This document shows positions 34,869-45,251 of a DNA stretch of 64,000 nt, in pieces. The stretch comes from Leptospiraceae bacterium (lineage in GTDB: Bacteria; Spirochaetota; Leptospiria; Leptospirales; Leptospiraceae). Within the stretch, counting starts at the first letter, position 1. Each line of letters begins with the position of its first letter. The translations under genes and the position numbers were made by a program. Under the pieces are notes generated by a model. The model saw only the letters and a list, made by a program, of their open reading frames with translations. It was not told the DNA's origin and searched no databases. The DNA is taken from assembly GCA_024233865.1 (NCBI GenBank), contig JACKPA010000014.1, positions 62,001-126,000 of the forward strand, in the 5' to 3' direction.

Positions 34869-36720
34869 ACGGAAGATTTTCCAAAGAATCGGAAAGCAAC
34901 TTGATCATATAATAATCGTAATCATCTATTATTTCTTTCAAACAGTTTATATTTTTACAATCTTTATTATTAGAAGGTTGAATCTCATTTAAAATAGTAT
35001 GTAGCTTTTGAAAGTCTTGGACTTCTATGGATTCTTTTATAGCTTTAAATACCGTATAGGGTAGACTGTAAAGTGTGGGTAAAATTTCCTTTACTTTTCG
35101 AACCGGTAGGTGAGTAGTGTTTTCTTGATTTTCATCTTTGGTTATAGGATTAATAGTTTGTACACTCGAAAGAGCTTTTATGAATATTTCAAACCAAAAA
35201 CAAGTTCCAAGGTTTTCTTTGCTCCAGATATTTATCTCACCTCCCATCATTTTTACAAGCAAAGCTGAAATAGAGAGTCCTAACCCACTTCCCACCTTAT
35301 TGAATCTTCCTTGTTCGAAAGGTTGGAAAATTGTTTGCACTTTATCTTCCGGGATTCCTTGTCCGTTATCTTTTACTTCAAACCTAAGCTTATAAATCTT
35401 ACGATTTAAGAATTTATTTCTATTTTCAGATATCAATTTTACCGATAAATCAACTTTTCCTTGAGGTGTAAATTTGATGGCATTCCCAACCAGATTAATT
35501 AAAACTTGCTTCAATCTATTTTTATCACTTAAGATGATTTTGGGAATTTTTTCTGATAAGTTTAAGCTTAAGTTGATTCCTCTTTTTTCACATTCCAAGA
35601 AAAACATGTCTTTGATAGAATTGATAAGGTGTTCCAAATAAAAAGCCTCTTCTTTTAGCTCTATTTTACCTGCTTCAATTTTGGATAAATCTATTAAATC
35701 ATTGGTTAAATCAATAAGGTGATTGCCATTATTTAACAATGCTTCGGAAAACTTTTTCAGATCAGCAGGCAATCTTTCATCGCTATTAATCAATTCCGTA
35801 AAGCCTATGATAGAATTTATAGGAGTTCGTAATTCGTGAGAAATGTTTGATAAAAAACTGATTTTAGCTTGGTTGGCATTTTCTGCTTCTGTTATTGCTA
35901 ACTTTAAATTTTCTTGGCTTTTTAAAAGAGAATTAAAAGTTGATTTTTGTTCGGTAATATTTTCAACTATTCCGATACCATAAATACTTTTTCCTTCCTC
36001 AGTTTTGATTGCCGTTGAAGTTAGTTTTGCCCATAAAGTTTTTTTTGATTTTGTGATGAACCTTTTTTCAATTGTATAACTTGGAATTTCTCCGTTTTGG
36101 AGCTTATTTACAAAATCCCATTCTTTGGATATATCTTCCGGATGAGTAATTTCAACCACACTAAGATTTTTTAATTCTTCCAAAGAGTATTCCAGCATGG
36201 ATGTTAATGACTTATTAGAGTCCACTATTTTATAAGTATCACTACAGACAATGCCTATTCCTAGAGGACTTTCTTCAAATAATTTTCTGAATTTTTTCTC
36301 ACTATTAATAAGTTTTTCTTCGTATAACTTCCTTTTTGTAATGTCTCTGCCATAAACAAGCAATCCATCTCTTTCTTGGAAACCGGACTTAACCTTATTA
36401 ACCGTAAGTTCAAAAAAATATTTTGAATTTAAAACTTTAAAAGACTGCTCTGTTGAAAAATTTTGATTGTTTATTGATTTTTGAAAAATTGATTTCCAGA
36501 ATCGATAATATTTTTCCGGAATGTATTCGAAAAAATTCATACCTTTTTTTATTTTTTTTCCGGTAATACTGTGATAGTAGACTTGAAAACGTCTATTAAA
36601 GGCTAATAGGTTACAATCCGTATCTACCAACCAAATCAAATCGGGAAGATACTGAAGAAAGTTTCCCAAAATATTACTAGTTTCACTAACTCTATGTTGT
36701 ATGTGTTTTGAACTATTCAT
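34858..36720 (-). CDS. PAS-PAS sensor histidine kinase
   Basis: 620 residues, apparently cytoplasmic, with no signal peptide. Two PAS domains (about 15-130 and 145-265) include RFITKSKKTLWAKLTSTAIK in the second. Then come a DHp domain with the phospho-acceptor in FLSNISHELRTPINSI (about residue 298) and a HATPase domain with NLVGNAIKFTPQG, DNGQGIPEDKV and GSGLGLSIS. A 100-residue tail contains QTINPITKDENQENT and a helical end. Full kinase motifs suggest an active kinase, in contrast to the receiver-HATPase proteins in this window. No response regulator lies next to it. It overlaps the chemotaxis gene by 11 nt tail-to-tail. Confidence 0.93.
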   Translation of the reverse strand: MNSSKHIQHRVSETSNILGNFLQYLPDLIWLVDTDCNLLAFNRRFQVYYHSITGKKIKKGMNFFEYIPEKYYRFWKSIFQKSINNQNFSTEQSFKVLNSKYFFELTVNKVKSGFQERDGLLVYGRDITKRKLYEEKLINSEKKFRKLFEESPLGIGIVCSDTYKIVDSNKSLTSMLEYSLEELKNLSVVEITHPEDISKEWDFVNKLQNGEIPSYTIEKRFITKSKKTLWAKLTSTAIKTEEGKSIYGIGIVENITEQKSTFNSLLKSQENLKLAITEAENANQAKISFLSNISHELRTPINSIIGFTELINSDERLPADLKKFSEALLNNGNHLIDLTNDLIDLSKIEAGKIELKEEAFYLEHLINSIKDMFFLECEKRGINLSLNLSEKIPKIILSDKNRLKQVLINLVGNAIKFTPQGKVDLSVKLISENRNKFLNRKIYKLRFEVKDNGQGIPEDKVQTIFQPFEQGRFNKVGSGLGLSISALLVKMMGGEINIWSKENLGTCFWFEIFIKALSSVQTINPITKDENQENTTHLPVRKVKEILPTLYSLPYTVFKAIKESIEVQDFQKLHTILNEIQPSNNKDCKNINCLKEIIDDYDYYMIKLLSDSLENLPSTL

Positions 36721-36790
36721 GGATTATACAAAGTACAGTAATTTTACAAACCCATTAACATCAAATCTTTTTTTGTAAATATTTTATTGG

Positions 36791-38797
36791 TCATTGACCT
36801 ATTTGCCTAGCGGACTCAGTACCCTCTAAAATAGCTCGTTTTGCATCCAAACCGGAAGCGTCTTTTGCACCTCCGACAACAAAAACTTGTTTGTTTTTGT
36901 GCTTTTCCATATAGTCAATAGCCAAAGAATTTTCTTTTTCTTGACCGGCACAAATTAAAATCGAATCACAAGGTATGGTCAATTGTTTGGATGATTTAAG
37001 TTCTATTACCAAACCTTCCGGAATGATTTCTTTATAGTTTAAAGACGTATAAAAAGTAACACCCATGGACTGAAGCTCTTGCATTAATGCCCAGCCAGTT
37101 GTTTTGCCAAGACCAGCTCCTATTTTCCCCGCTCTACGCAGGATAGAAATTTTTCTTTTAGATTTTTTTGGAATAATTTTAACATCCGTATAAGACAATA
37201 CGTTATATTTATCAAAATAAGATTCAATGCTTGGATCATGGTCTTCTAAAAGCTTATGGGCAGAATCGCAAGCAATTCCTCCACCACCAATTATCAAAAC
37301 ATTTTCTCCGGGAGTATATTTACCGGTTAAATAATCTACATAGTACCCATGTTTTTTATTTTCTAATCCGGGTATATTCACCTTTCGTGGACGAACTCCT
37401 GTCGCAAAAATAACAGCATCAGGGTTTATTTCTTCCAATAATTCCATGGTACATACCGTATTTAGTCTGACGGTAACCTGCAAAAATTTTAACTCATTTG
37501 TAAAATAGCGAATGGTTTCTTTAAATTCAAATTTTCCAGGGATAGTGCAAGCCATGTTAAACTGCCCTCCTAACCTATCTCCTGCCTCCACCAAGATTAC
37601 GTCATGTCCCAAAACAGCTGATGCACGAGCTGCCTCCATTCCACCTGGGCCGGAACCAACGACTACTACCTTGGATTTTTTTCCTCTGGGCTTTTTACTA
37701 AATTCCAATTCCCTGTTTGCCTCCGGATTCACAAGGCAGGAAACCATTTCATCATTAAAAGTATGATCAAGACAAGCTTGGTTACAAGCTATACAAGTAT
37801 TAATCCTTTCCGGTGTTTTATTTCTAATTTTATTTACGATGTCCGAATCTGCCAAAAATGGTCTTGCCATACTCACAATATCCGCTTCTCCGTTTCGCAA
37901 AATACCCAAAATCGTATCCGGTGAGTTTACTCTATTGGAAGCAATAATCGGAATTCCCGGAACAGCATCTCGAATTTTTTTGGCTATTTTTGCCCATGAC
38001 CCTCTGGGAACCAATACGCTAATGGTAGGAATTCGAGATTCATGCCAGCCAATACCAATATTCAGAGCATCTGCTCCGTTTTCCTTTAGTTTTTTAGCCA
38101 ATTCTATGACTTCTTCCAAACTAGGATTACCAGTAATCAAGTCAATGCCGGACATTCTAAAAATTACGGGAAAATCTTTTCCCACCTTTTTACGAATATT
38201 CTTCATTGCCTCAATAGCAAAATTCATCCTTTTTTGAGGATTTCCCCCAAAAAAGTCTTCCCTTTGGTTTGTGATGGCAGAAAAAAATTGGTTTACCAAA
38301 TATCCTTCACTCCCCATAACTTCTACAGCTCCAAAACCTATCTCTTTTGCTTTTTGAGCCGAATTTCCAAAATCTTCTATTGTTTGCCATGCTTCCTCTT
38401 CAGTAAGCTCTTTTGGAACATATCTATTGATTGGAGCACGAATGGCAGATGGAGCAACTAGGTCTTTATGGTAGGCATACCTACCGGCATGAAACAACTG
38501 TGCACAAAAAATGCCTTTGGACTGGAATTCTTTTGTAACCTTCGATAATTCGTTACAATGCTCGTCCACCTGAAAGTTAAAAAAAACGTTACTACCTTTT
38601 CCGGCGTGATTGATGGAAATTCCACCGGTTGTGATTAAGCTGGCTCCACCATCAAAGCGTTTTCCATAAAAGGAAATCATTCTTTCTGCTGTATGAGGAA
38701 GACCTTCCAAGCCTAAGTGCATAGAACCCATAATAATTCTGTGGGGAAGGATAATGCTCCCAATTTGTATTGGTTGAAAAATTAAATCGTAACTCAA
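36791..38797 (-). CDS. fadH: 2,4-dienoyl-CoA reductase (NADPH), FadH type
   Basis: 668 residues. Residues 1-340 are the Old Yellow Enzyme FMN barrel, with GSEGYLVN (equivalent of the catalytic Tyr) and GIGWHESRIPT (catalytic His). The cluster segment CIACNQAC followed by MVSC binds 4Fe-4S. Then come the FAD domain (VVVVGSGPGGMEAARA, ILVEAGDRLGGQ) and the NAD domain (VLIIGGGGIACDSAHKLLE). It removes double bonds of polyunsaturated acyl-CoA during beta-oxidation, using electrons from NADPH through FAD, Fe-S and FMN. It fits with the acyl-CoA dehydrogenase and enoyl-CoA hydratase at the left of the window. It stands alone. Confidence 0.94.
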   Translation of the reverse strand: MSYDLIFQPIQIGSIILPHRIIMGSMHLGLEGLPHTAERMISFYGKRFDGGASLITTGGISINHAGKGSNVFFNFQVDEHCNELSKVTKEFQSKGIFCAQLFHAGRYAYHKDLVAPSAIRAPINRYVPKELTEEEAWQTIEDFGNSAQKAKEIGFGAVEVMGSEGYLVNQFFSAITNQREDFFGGNPQKRMNFAIEAMKNIRKKVGKDFPVIFRMSGIDLITGNPSLEEVIELAKKLKENGADALNIGIGWHESRIPTISVLVPRGSWAKIAKKIRDAVPGIPIIASNRVNSPDTILGILRNGEADIVSMARPFLADSDIVNKIRNKTPERINTCIACNQACLDHTFNDEMVSCLVNPEANRELEFSKKPRGKKSKVVVVGSGPGGMEAARASAVLGHDVILVEAGDRLGGQFNMACTIPGKFEFKETIRYFTNELKFLQVTVRLNTVCTMELLEEINPDAVIFATGVRPRKVNIPGLENKKHGYYVDYLTGKYTPGENVLIIGGGGIACDSAHKLLEDHDPSIESYFDKYNVLSYTDVKIIPKKSKRKISILRRAGKIGAGLGKTTGWALMQELQSMGVTFYTSLNYKEIIPEGLVIELKSSKQLTIPCDSILICAGQEKENSLAIDYMEKHKNKQVFVVGGAKDASGLDAKRAILEGTESARQIGQ

Positions 38798-39163
38798 TTC
38801 CTTATTCCCTTAATAATTAGATTTACTGAAAAATTTAATAAACTTGCCTATACAAGAATGAATTAACGGAAATATATCAATAAATATTTAATAATTGTAC
38901 TAAATTTTGTTGTTTTTTATATCAGTAAGAATATTCATGTTTTCTCTGTGAATTGGAGTTTACAAGGGAATACTGTCATCGTAAGGTAGGTTTGCCGGAT
39001 AAGAATCGTTTTGTTTTGGAATTGTGATGCTTTGGGACATTGTTTCTCTCCATGGTGAATATAAGTTTCGTTATTTCTTTGGAATTGTCAAGGAAAATGC
39101 GATCCAATCAGCTCTAAAAATGTTTTGACAAAGGGCTTGATCCAATAAAAACTTATCCTTATT
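38798..39163. other. intergenic region, no gene found
   Basis: 366 bp between two divergent genes. No ribosome-linked open frame, RNA gene or strong hairpin is visible. TTGACA at 39125-39130 points toward the AAA/PD-(D/E)XK gene but has no good -10 at the right spacing. The region is unusually rich in short T-runs. Confidence 0.6.
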
Positions 39164-40699
39164 ATGAAACCTCTTCCGATTGGCGTGCAAACATTTAGAA
39201 AATTGATAAACGGTGGCTGTATTTATGTAGATAAAACGAAAAACATCTATGATTTGATTAAAGATTCATTCGGCATCTACTTTCTATCCCGTCCTAGAAG
39301 GTTTGGAAAGAGTTTGCTAATTTCCACATTGGAAGAAATCTTTTTAGGAAACAAAGAACTATTCCGTGGACTTTGGATTTATGATTCGGAATACCAATGG
39401 AAAAAGTATCCTGTCATTCGATTGGATTTTAGCAAACAAAAAGCTACGGAACCAAACGCTCTCATTGAATTTATCAATAATCAATTAAACTATATCGCTG
39501 AAAACAATTCTTGTGTATTGAACAAAAAGCATTATTACGAAAGGTTTGAAGAATTAATTATCAAACTAAGCCAAGAAGAAAAAGTAGTTATCTTGATTGA
39601 CGAATACGACAAACCAATCATAGACCATATAGAAGACACAGAATTGGCAGTAAAAATACGGGAAGTAATGAAAGGTTTTTTCACTATCCTGAAAGGAAAT
39701 GATCAACACATACGGTTTTTGTTTCTTACGGGAGTGAGCAAATTTTCCAAAGCGGGAGTCTTCAGTAACTTAAACCAGTTGGACGATATTACTCTCAATA
39801 ATGCGTATTCGACTTTACTTGGAATCACTGAAAACGAGTTAATTGACTGTTTTCAAGAGTATATATCCTCCATTGTTAGTCAAGAAAAGGACATCACAAC
39901 ACAAGAGTTTATTGAGAAAATTCGTTTCTGGTACAATGGATACTGTTTTTCAAGCAAGGGAGAATCGGTATACAATCCGTTTTCCACACTTAAGTTATTT
40001 AGTATGAGAGAGTTTCATCACTACTGGTTTGAAACAGGTACGCCTGAATTTTTGGTGAAGCTAATGATTCGGAATCAGTATGATATAATGGAAATTCCTT
40101 TGCAAGCGGAAGAATTGTCTTTTTCAAGTTATGAAGTGGATGATTTGAGTTTGACCCCGTTGCTTGTGCAAACGGGTTATTTGACAATTAAGGATTATGA
40201 CCATGATTTAATGTATTATACTTTAGACTATCCCAACTTTGAGGTAAAAAAAGCATTCATAACTTACTTTATTCAGAAATTTAGAAAAAAAGAACTTTAC
40301 GGTTCTCTTATTATACAACTGATAAAAGCTATTCAAGCCGATGACATTGATAAGTGTATGTTTGTATTGAGGGAAATATTTGTTGGTATAGATTACGATC
40401 TTCACATTCCTTTAGAGAAATACTACCAAACATTATTTTACCTTGTTTTTACATTATTAGGCTTTAAAATTGCTACAGAGGTAAAAACGAATATAGGTCG
40501 AATAGACGCTGTTGTAGAAAGCAAATCCGTTTATATATTTGAGTTCAAGTTGAACAGGACAAAAGAAGAAGCCTTAGAGCAAATCAAGAGTAAAAGATAC
40601 TACGAAAAGTATGTAAGCAGAGGAAAACCGATTTATCTTGTTGGAGTTGAGTTTAAAGACAGAAACATCGGTGAGTATATTATTGAGAGGTTAAAATAA
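39164..40699 (+). CDS. AAA-ATPase-like / PD-(D/E)XK nuclease family protein
   Basis: 511 residues of a family often seen in several copies per genome. The N-terminal part is the AAA-ATPase_like domain: VDKTKNIYDLI, a Walker-A-like RPRRFGKSLLISTLEEIF and later IDEYDKPIID. The C-terminus is the PDDEXK_9 nuclease (formerly DUF1703): GRIDAVVESKSVYIFEFKLN carries the catalytic Asp and the EFK triad, followed by KSKRYYEKYVSRGKPIYLVG. The substrate is unknown; a link to mobile elements or defence is often suggested but not shown. There is no visible ribosome site. The flanking DNA shows no terminal repeats. Confidence 0.85.
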   Translation: MKPLPIGVQTFRKLINGGCIYVDKTKNIYDLIKDSFGIYFLSRPRRFGKSLLISTLEEIFLGNKELFRGLWIYDSEYQWKKYPVIRLDFSKQKATEPNALIEFINNQLNYIAENNSCVLNKKHYYERFEELIIKLSQEEKVVILIDEYDKPIIDHIEDTELAVKIREVMKGFFTILKGNDQHIRFLFLTGVSKFSKAGVFSNLNQLDDITLNNAYSTLLGITENELIDCFQEYISSIVSQEKDITTQEFIEKIRFWYNGYCFSSKGESVYNPFSTLKLFSMREFHHYWFETGTPEFLVKLMIRNQYDIMEIPLQAEELSFSSYEVDDLSLTPLLVQTGYLTIKDYDHDLMYYTLDYPNFEVKKAFITYFIQKFRKKELYGSLIIQLIKAIQADDIDKCMFVLREIFVGIDYDLHIPLEKYYQTLFYLVFTLLGFKIATEVKTNIGRIDAVVESKSVYIFEFKLNRTKEEALEQIKSKRYYEKYVSRGKPIYLVGVEFKDRNIGEYIIERLK

Positions 40700-40882
40700 T
40701 CCTGACTTTTTTGCCCACAAAAACAATTCCGAGCGATTTTTTATATTTAACTTTAAGTGGGGACTTGCCCGGAACCTGTCGAAAGGTTTTTGAGGATTAG
40801 CTTTAATGCCGGAGAAACGGACTTTCCTATATGAAAAATTTTTGTGTAATTCATCTATTGGATATGAAATTATACCAAGAAT

Positions 40883-40904
40883 AATTGTAATAGAATTGTA
40901 ATAG
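40883..40904 (+). repeat. short tandem repeat before the LVIVD gene
   Basis: AATTGTAATAG occurs twice in a row without a mismatch. It lies 65 nt upstream of the LVIVD-lipoprotein start, so a regulator site is possible, but 11 bp of AT-rich sequence is weak evidence. Confidence 0.4.
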
Positions 40905-40968
40905 TCTAATTTAGAAAATTTGTGGATTTTCGAGTAATATTGTGAAGATATTGCGTTGGAGGTACTCT

Positions 40969-42258
40969 ATGCTTCTTAAATTCCTAATCGTGTTTCTAAG
41001 CATTAGTTTATTTTATTGCATTCCTACACCTTTCAAAAGTTGCAAAAGTCATGATTTTGCTTTTTGGTTTTATTGGTATTTGATATGGGATATGAACCAA
41101 CCTCCAAAAAATTTAACTCAAGAGGATATATCCTATGAATCAGATAAAGAAATTAAATATTCAAACAAACTATATCTTCACGGAAATACGATTGCCTTTT
41201 CCGAATACAATTATGAATTAAAGGCTATGTCTAAACGGCATGATACCGAATTAAATGGAATTCGCTTTCTAGATATTTCAAATTTAGAAAATATAAAAAA
41301 TAACGGTTTTATCAAAATCCCAGGTAGCAAAGAAATCGCTATGAAAGAAACTACTTTGTTTACGGACAGCTACGACGACTTAGCATCTATTGATGTTTCA
41401 AATATAAAAAGCCCAAAGTTAAATGATTTATATTTAAGTGTGTTTTATCTTAGCAACAATACTTATATCCCTATAAATACTATAGGACGAAAAACCTGTA
41501 AAACGATATACATTGATCCATTCGATTTTGAGGGTCGTATACACGAAGATTCGGCAGATACAGCCACCGCTGTCGTATTACCATTTACCTCAAAAGGTAG
41601 TTCCATCAGCCGTTTTACTATCGTAGATAATAGATTGTTTGCTGTTACATATAAAGACCTTATCGTTTTTGATATATCGGACGTAAACAATATAAAAGAA
41701 AACAATCGCTTAAATATTACCCATGACTTAAATATAGAAACGATTTACCCTGTAACAAATTATCTAATGCTAGGAGCTGTCAATGGAATGTACATCTATA
41801 ATATTTCGGATAAAGATTTTCCTGTTTATATGTCCCATATAGACCATATTGTGAGTTGTGACCCAGTAGTAGCAGAAGGAAATACCGCTTATGTTACTTT
41901 AAGTAGTTTTGGGAGAAATTGCCGAACAGGTGAAGATAGACTTGAGATTGTTGATATCAGTGATATTGAAAACCCGAAGGTAATTGCTCAGTACGATTTG
42001 GATACTCCGGGGAGTTTGGCAATAGACAATGGGGTTTTGTTTGTAATTATTGACACTGATGGAGAACGGAAATTGGAAGTTCTTAATGTAAGCGACATAG
42101 AGAATATTCAATCTTATAAAACAATTACTGAGGATACATTTATTGATATAATTCTTGACAATGGAAAAGCGTATGCTCTTGCTCAAAAGGGGTTATATAT
42201 CTATGATTATTCAGATCCTTCCAACATTCACCAAATTGGCAAATATAAATTTGAATAG
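40969..42258 (+). CDS. LVIVD-repeat beta-propeller lipoprotein
   Basis: About 429 residues from the ATG at 40969, chosen because GGAGGT lies 5 nt upstream; a GTG further 5' would add nine residues without a better site. The lipobox is LFYC (Cys about 17). The mature protein carries at least seven repeats of the LVIVD type (LDISNLENIK, IDVSNIKSPK, FDISDVNNIK, VDISDIENPK, LNVSDIENIQ and YDYSDPSNI among them). These usually form a beta-propeller on the cell surface. A binding or scaffold role is likely; the ligand is unknown. Confidence 0.8.
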   Translation: MLLKFLIVFLSISLFYCIPTPFKSCKSHDFAFWFYWYLIWDMNQPPKNLTQEDISYESDKEIKYSNKLYLHGNTIAFSEYNYELKAMSKRHDTELNGIRFLDISNLENIKNNGFIKIPGSKEIAMKETTLFTDSYDDLASIDVSNIKSPKLNDLYLSVFYLSNNTYIPINTIGRKTCKTIYIDPFDFEGRIHEDSADTATAVVLPFTSKGSSISRFTIVDNRLFAVTYKDLIVFDISDVNNIKENNRLNITHDLNIETIYPVTNYLMLGAVNGMYIYNISDKDFPVYMSHIDHIVSCDPVVAEGNTAYVTLSSFGRNCRTGEDRLEIVDISDIENPKVIAQYDLDTPGSLAIDNGVLFVIIDTDGERKLEVLNVSDIENIQSYKTITEDTFIDIILDNGKAYALAQKGLYIYDYSDPSNIHQIGKYKFE

Positions 42259-42367
42259 CTTTTAAAAATAGCTTTTTTGATACCTGCAGACATAAGTATC
42301 CCTGTATGTACCGAAAATTTTTTCGTAGGCTATTTTCGGGAGAAATATAGTTAATACCAATTCGAAA

Positions 42368-43945
42368 CTAGGGTATTTTATCCAAAAGTTCACCTGTGGC
42401 GGCAAGATAAAAAGAATAGGCAATGTTTCTCATGGCAAGAGATTTGATATACTTAGCTGCTGCTTCGGCTGTTTTTTGCTCTCTAATATTCACAATAAGC
42501 AAGTTACTTTCTCCCAGGGTAAATCTTTCTCTTTCCATTTCTTCGAGTTTTTTTGCGAGGATAGCTTCTTTTTTGGCTACGATTACCTCTTTTTTTGCAT
42601 TTTCCAACTCAGAGTAAGCGTCTTGGACTTCGATGCGAATTTTGTCGTGCATTAAGTTCGATTTTTGATTGAGCTGGCTCAGTTTTCCAGAGAGAGAGCC
42701 GATTTTCCCTTTCTGCTTTCTGGCTTGTATGGGAACGCTTAAAACAACAGTCACTTCTACCTGGGGTTTTAGGAGTCTATCAATAAGGTCTTTGTTATCA
42801 GTAGTTGTAGAATTTAATTTCGCAATTTCTTTATCAACGTATTTGTCTAACTGACTCCTCTTTTTCCCCATATTTTGAGAACCTACAACAACCAAGTCAA
42901 CCTGCGGTGTAAGGTGATTTTTTTGCAATTCAAGGTCTAAACGAATTTTCCTCTTTTCAAGCTCCAATACGGACATTTCCGGTCGTTTTTTCCATGCTTT
43001 ACTCACATCCTCTTTCAATGTTTTCGGAGAAACTTCTTCTACTTCCGGAAATTGTTCAGGGATTTGGGATGGTGTTGGCAGATACATATTCCCATTTTTA
43101 TTTCTATAATATAATGCCAAAGCTAAAGATGTCTTTTGCAAATACCTTTCAGCTTCTATCAAGTAAACTTCTCGTTCCAAAATAGCTCTATCGTTCTCAT
43201 TCTTTTCAATAAGAGGAATGTCACCCGCGTCTAATCTGCCTTGTATTTGAATGACTCTGTTTTTCGCAAGTTGAAGAAGGTTTTTTATAATCACATACTG
43301 CCTTCCGGCAGCAACCCATTCCCAATATTTTTGAGTAGCTGTTTTATATATGCGTATTTTTTCACTTTCATAATGGGAATACGCCCTACCTTTTCCCAGC
43401 TTTGCCTGATCTAGCTTTACTCTTGATTCGTCTATTTCTCTTCCGCGCCACAAAGGAATTTTTACACCAGCTCTTGCTTCACCCAAAGGAGAAGTAAAGT
43501 GCTTTCCTTCATAAACGGGAAAATCACCATTCCCAATTCGATAACCCGCAAAAACGGATACACCTTGGTAAGGGGTTGGTTTCTCTACAACCGTATTTAC
43601 TCTATCGTTAACGTAATAGCCAAGAGGATTGGAAGTTCCGTAAGTATTCCATTTAAAATCAAAGCTCCCCTGGGAGGCGAGAATATCACTCTGAGCTATC
43701 GAAACTTCCTTTTCGGCAATTAGAATTTCAGGGTAGTGTTTGCCTACCGACTTAATAACATCAGATAGATGTATCTTTTTTCCTGTATACGTTTCAAAGG
43801 TTTGCATCGGAACAAAGTGCTTAATCGCCTCACGAAAAGTCGTATCATTGTCCTTGTCTTTTGCCAAGCCCTCCTCAAACGCTAAAAAAGGAAATAAAAA
43901 AAACATACAGTTTTTTATTATTATGAATTTAAGATGTCGTTTCAT
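42368..43945 (-). CDS. TolC-family outer-membrane efflux protein
   Basis: About 525 residues with a signal peptide (FIIIKNCMFFLFPFLAFEE). The fold is the TolC pair of coiled-coil repeats, with LGEARAGVKIPLWRGREIDE marking the strand region and a second copy near PQVEVTVVLSVPIQARKQKG. It would form the outer-membrane exit duct for the HlyD/ABC proteins encoded just upstream. I start at the ATG at 43945, which is 1 nt from the hlyD stop and has AAAAAGGA 7 nt upstream. A longer start at 43975 would overlap hlyD by 29 nt. A weak hairpin lies beyond the 3' end. Confidence 0.88.
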   Translation of the reverse strand: MKRHLKFIIIKNCMFFLFPFLAFEEGLAKDKDNDTTFREAIKHFVPMQTFETYTGKKIHLSDVIKSVGKHYPEILIAEKEVSIAQSDILASQGSFDFKWNTYGTSNPLGYYVNDRVNTVVEKPTPYQGVSVFAGYRIGNGDFPVYEGKHFTSPLGEARAGVKIPLWRGREIDESRVKLDQAKLGKGRAYSHYESEKIRIYKTATQKYWEWVAAGRQYVIIKNLLQLAKNRVIQIQGRLDAGDIPLIEKNENDRAILEREVYLIEAERYLQKTSLALALYYRNKNGNMYLPTPSQIPEQFPEVEEVSPKTLKEDVSKAWKKRPEMSVLELEKRKIRLDLELQKNHLTPQVDLVVVGSQNMGKKRSQLDKYVDKEIAKLNSTTTDNKDLIDRLLKPQVEVTVVLSVPIQARKQKGKIGSLSGKLSQLNQKSNLMHDKIRIEVQDAYSELENAKKEVIVAKKEAILAKKLEEMERERFTLGESNLLIVNIREQKTAEAAAKYIKSLAMRNIAYSFYLAATGELLDKIP

Positions 43946-43946
43946 T

Positions 43947-45251
43947 CTATTTTCCTTTTTTATTCGTCTTTTCATTTTTATTGTAATCCGGGATTTGTGG
44001 CGGAAAATTATTTAAGAGTCTCCAGAGTTCGTAGATTAGGCTCACCCTATTGAGCAGTATCCATCCTTTTGCACCTACGCCTTGACGGAGATATTTAGAA
44101 GAAGGCCATACGGAATCTTGCGCCGGAAGTATCAAAACCCGAAATGTGTTGTTTTTATTATCTGTGACATCTACCAAGCTTACCTTTCCTTTAAAGGTAC
44201 CAACCGAAAACTCAGGGATTCCACTAATCTGCAAAACCGGCCAACCTTGGAATTGTAGCCTTACGTCCATACCATTGGAAATCAGAGGTATGTCATTGGA
44301 TTCCACGTACAACTCTACCGCTCGATTCTCTGTATCCGGTAAAAGAATGGCTAGAGGCGAACCTGGCTTAACTTGCTCAGACTCTTGCCTAACAAGAATA
44401 CGCATAATCATGCCTGTCTTGGGAGCTGTTATTTTTTGAGCATTTTGACGGGAGAGTTCCGTTTCGATTTTTTGTAGGTCTTCTTGAACTTTGGCAAGGT
44501 TCGTGAGAGAGTAACTATAATTACCTCTAAGGCTATCTAATTTGGCACGTCCTTCGTTTCTAACCTTACTTAGATTGGCATTCTCCATTTTGAATTGACT
44601 TTCTACTGCGGACAAGTCTGCTTTGGCTTTTTCCAGCTTGGTTTTGGACTGTTTGAAAGACAGTTCTGCAAGCTCCAGATTCCTTTTGGATGTGAGACCT
44701 TTTTCAAAAAGAGTTTTGTTTCGATCATAGTTTAGGCGAGAGGTTTCCAATTCGGCTTCGGCTGCTTCCAAATTATTTCGGGAGGAAATAACCTTCTGTT
44801 CACTAACCTTTACCTTGGCTTTTCCGGCTTCTACTCCGTCCAAAATGGAAGAACCAGTAGAACCTAACTGAGATTTGTAAGCATCTACTTGCTCTTCGCC
44901 TGCGGCTATTCTCCTAAGGATGGCATTACGAGTCTCGATCAACCTTTCTAAATACATTGGATCATTGTCGGAAATATCCAAAATAGGATCGCCTTTTTTA
45001 ACAAAACTTCCTTCATGAACATACCAATGAATTATCCTACCCTTTACGGGAGCATCAATATATTGTTGTCTTTCGGAAGGAGAGTAGGCGATCATTCTGC
45101 CTTTCCCAAAAGATGTCTGCTGCCAAGGTGTTATAATGAGTAATACTATTGTCAAAAAAAATAAACCAACCAAAATACGGGCAAGATTCGTTATTATATC
45201 AGGTGATTGAACCAATTGATAAGCTGTGGATTGTGAATTTTTAAACTCCAA
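43947..45251 (-). CDS. HlyD-family membrane fusion protein
   Basis: 434 residues. One membrane helix (about 23-43) is followed by the first half of a lipoyl-like domain, DAPVKGRIIHWYVHEGSFVK. A long coiled-coil arm follows (EAAEAELETSRLNYDRNKTL and neighbours), then the second lipoyl half near ITAPKTGMIMRILVRQESEQ and a beta-barrel. It would bridge the inner-membrane ABC protein and TolC. The start is TTG at 45251 with AGGAGG 9 nt upstream, overlapping the end of the ABC gene by 11 nt, so translation is coupled. TolC follows 1 nt later. Confidence 0.88.
   Translation of the reverse strand: MEFKNSQSTAYQLVQSPDIITNLARILVGLFFLTIVLLIITPWQQTSFGKGRMIAYSPSERQQYIDAPVKGRIIHWYVHEGSFVKKGDPILDISDNDPMYLERLIETRNAILRRIAAGEEQVDAYKSQLGSTGSSILDGVEAGKAKVKVSEQKVISSRNNLEAAEAELETSRLNYDRNKTLFEKGLTSKRNLELAELSFKQSKTKLEKAKADLSAVESQFKMENANLSKVRNEGRAKLDSLRGNYSYSLTNLAKVQEDLQKIETELSRQNAQKITAPKTGMIMRILVRQESEQVKPGSPLAILLPDTENRAVELYVESNDIPLISNGMDVRLQFQGWPVLQISGIPEFSVGTFKGKVSLVDVTDNKNNTFRVLILPAQDSVWPSSKYLRQGVGAKGWILLNRVSLIYELWRLLNNFPPQIPDYNKNEKTNKKGK

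Noticed and set aside
39125..39160. Promoter before the AAA/PD-(D/E)XK gene
   Set aside because: TTGACA is present but the nearest -10-like TATCCT is 23 nt away, outside the usual spacing.
42320..42342. CCGAAAA/TTTTCGG hairpin after the TolC gene
   Set aside because: Seven weak A/T-rich pairs with a long loop; too weak to list as a terminator.
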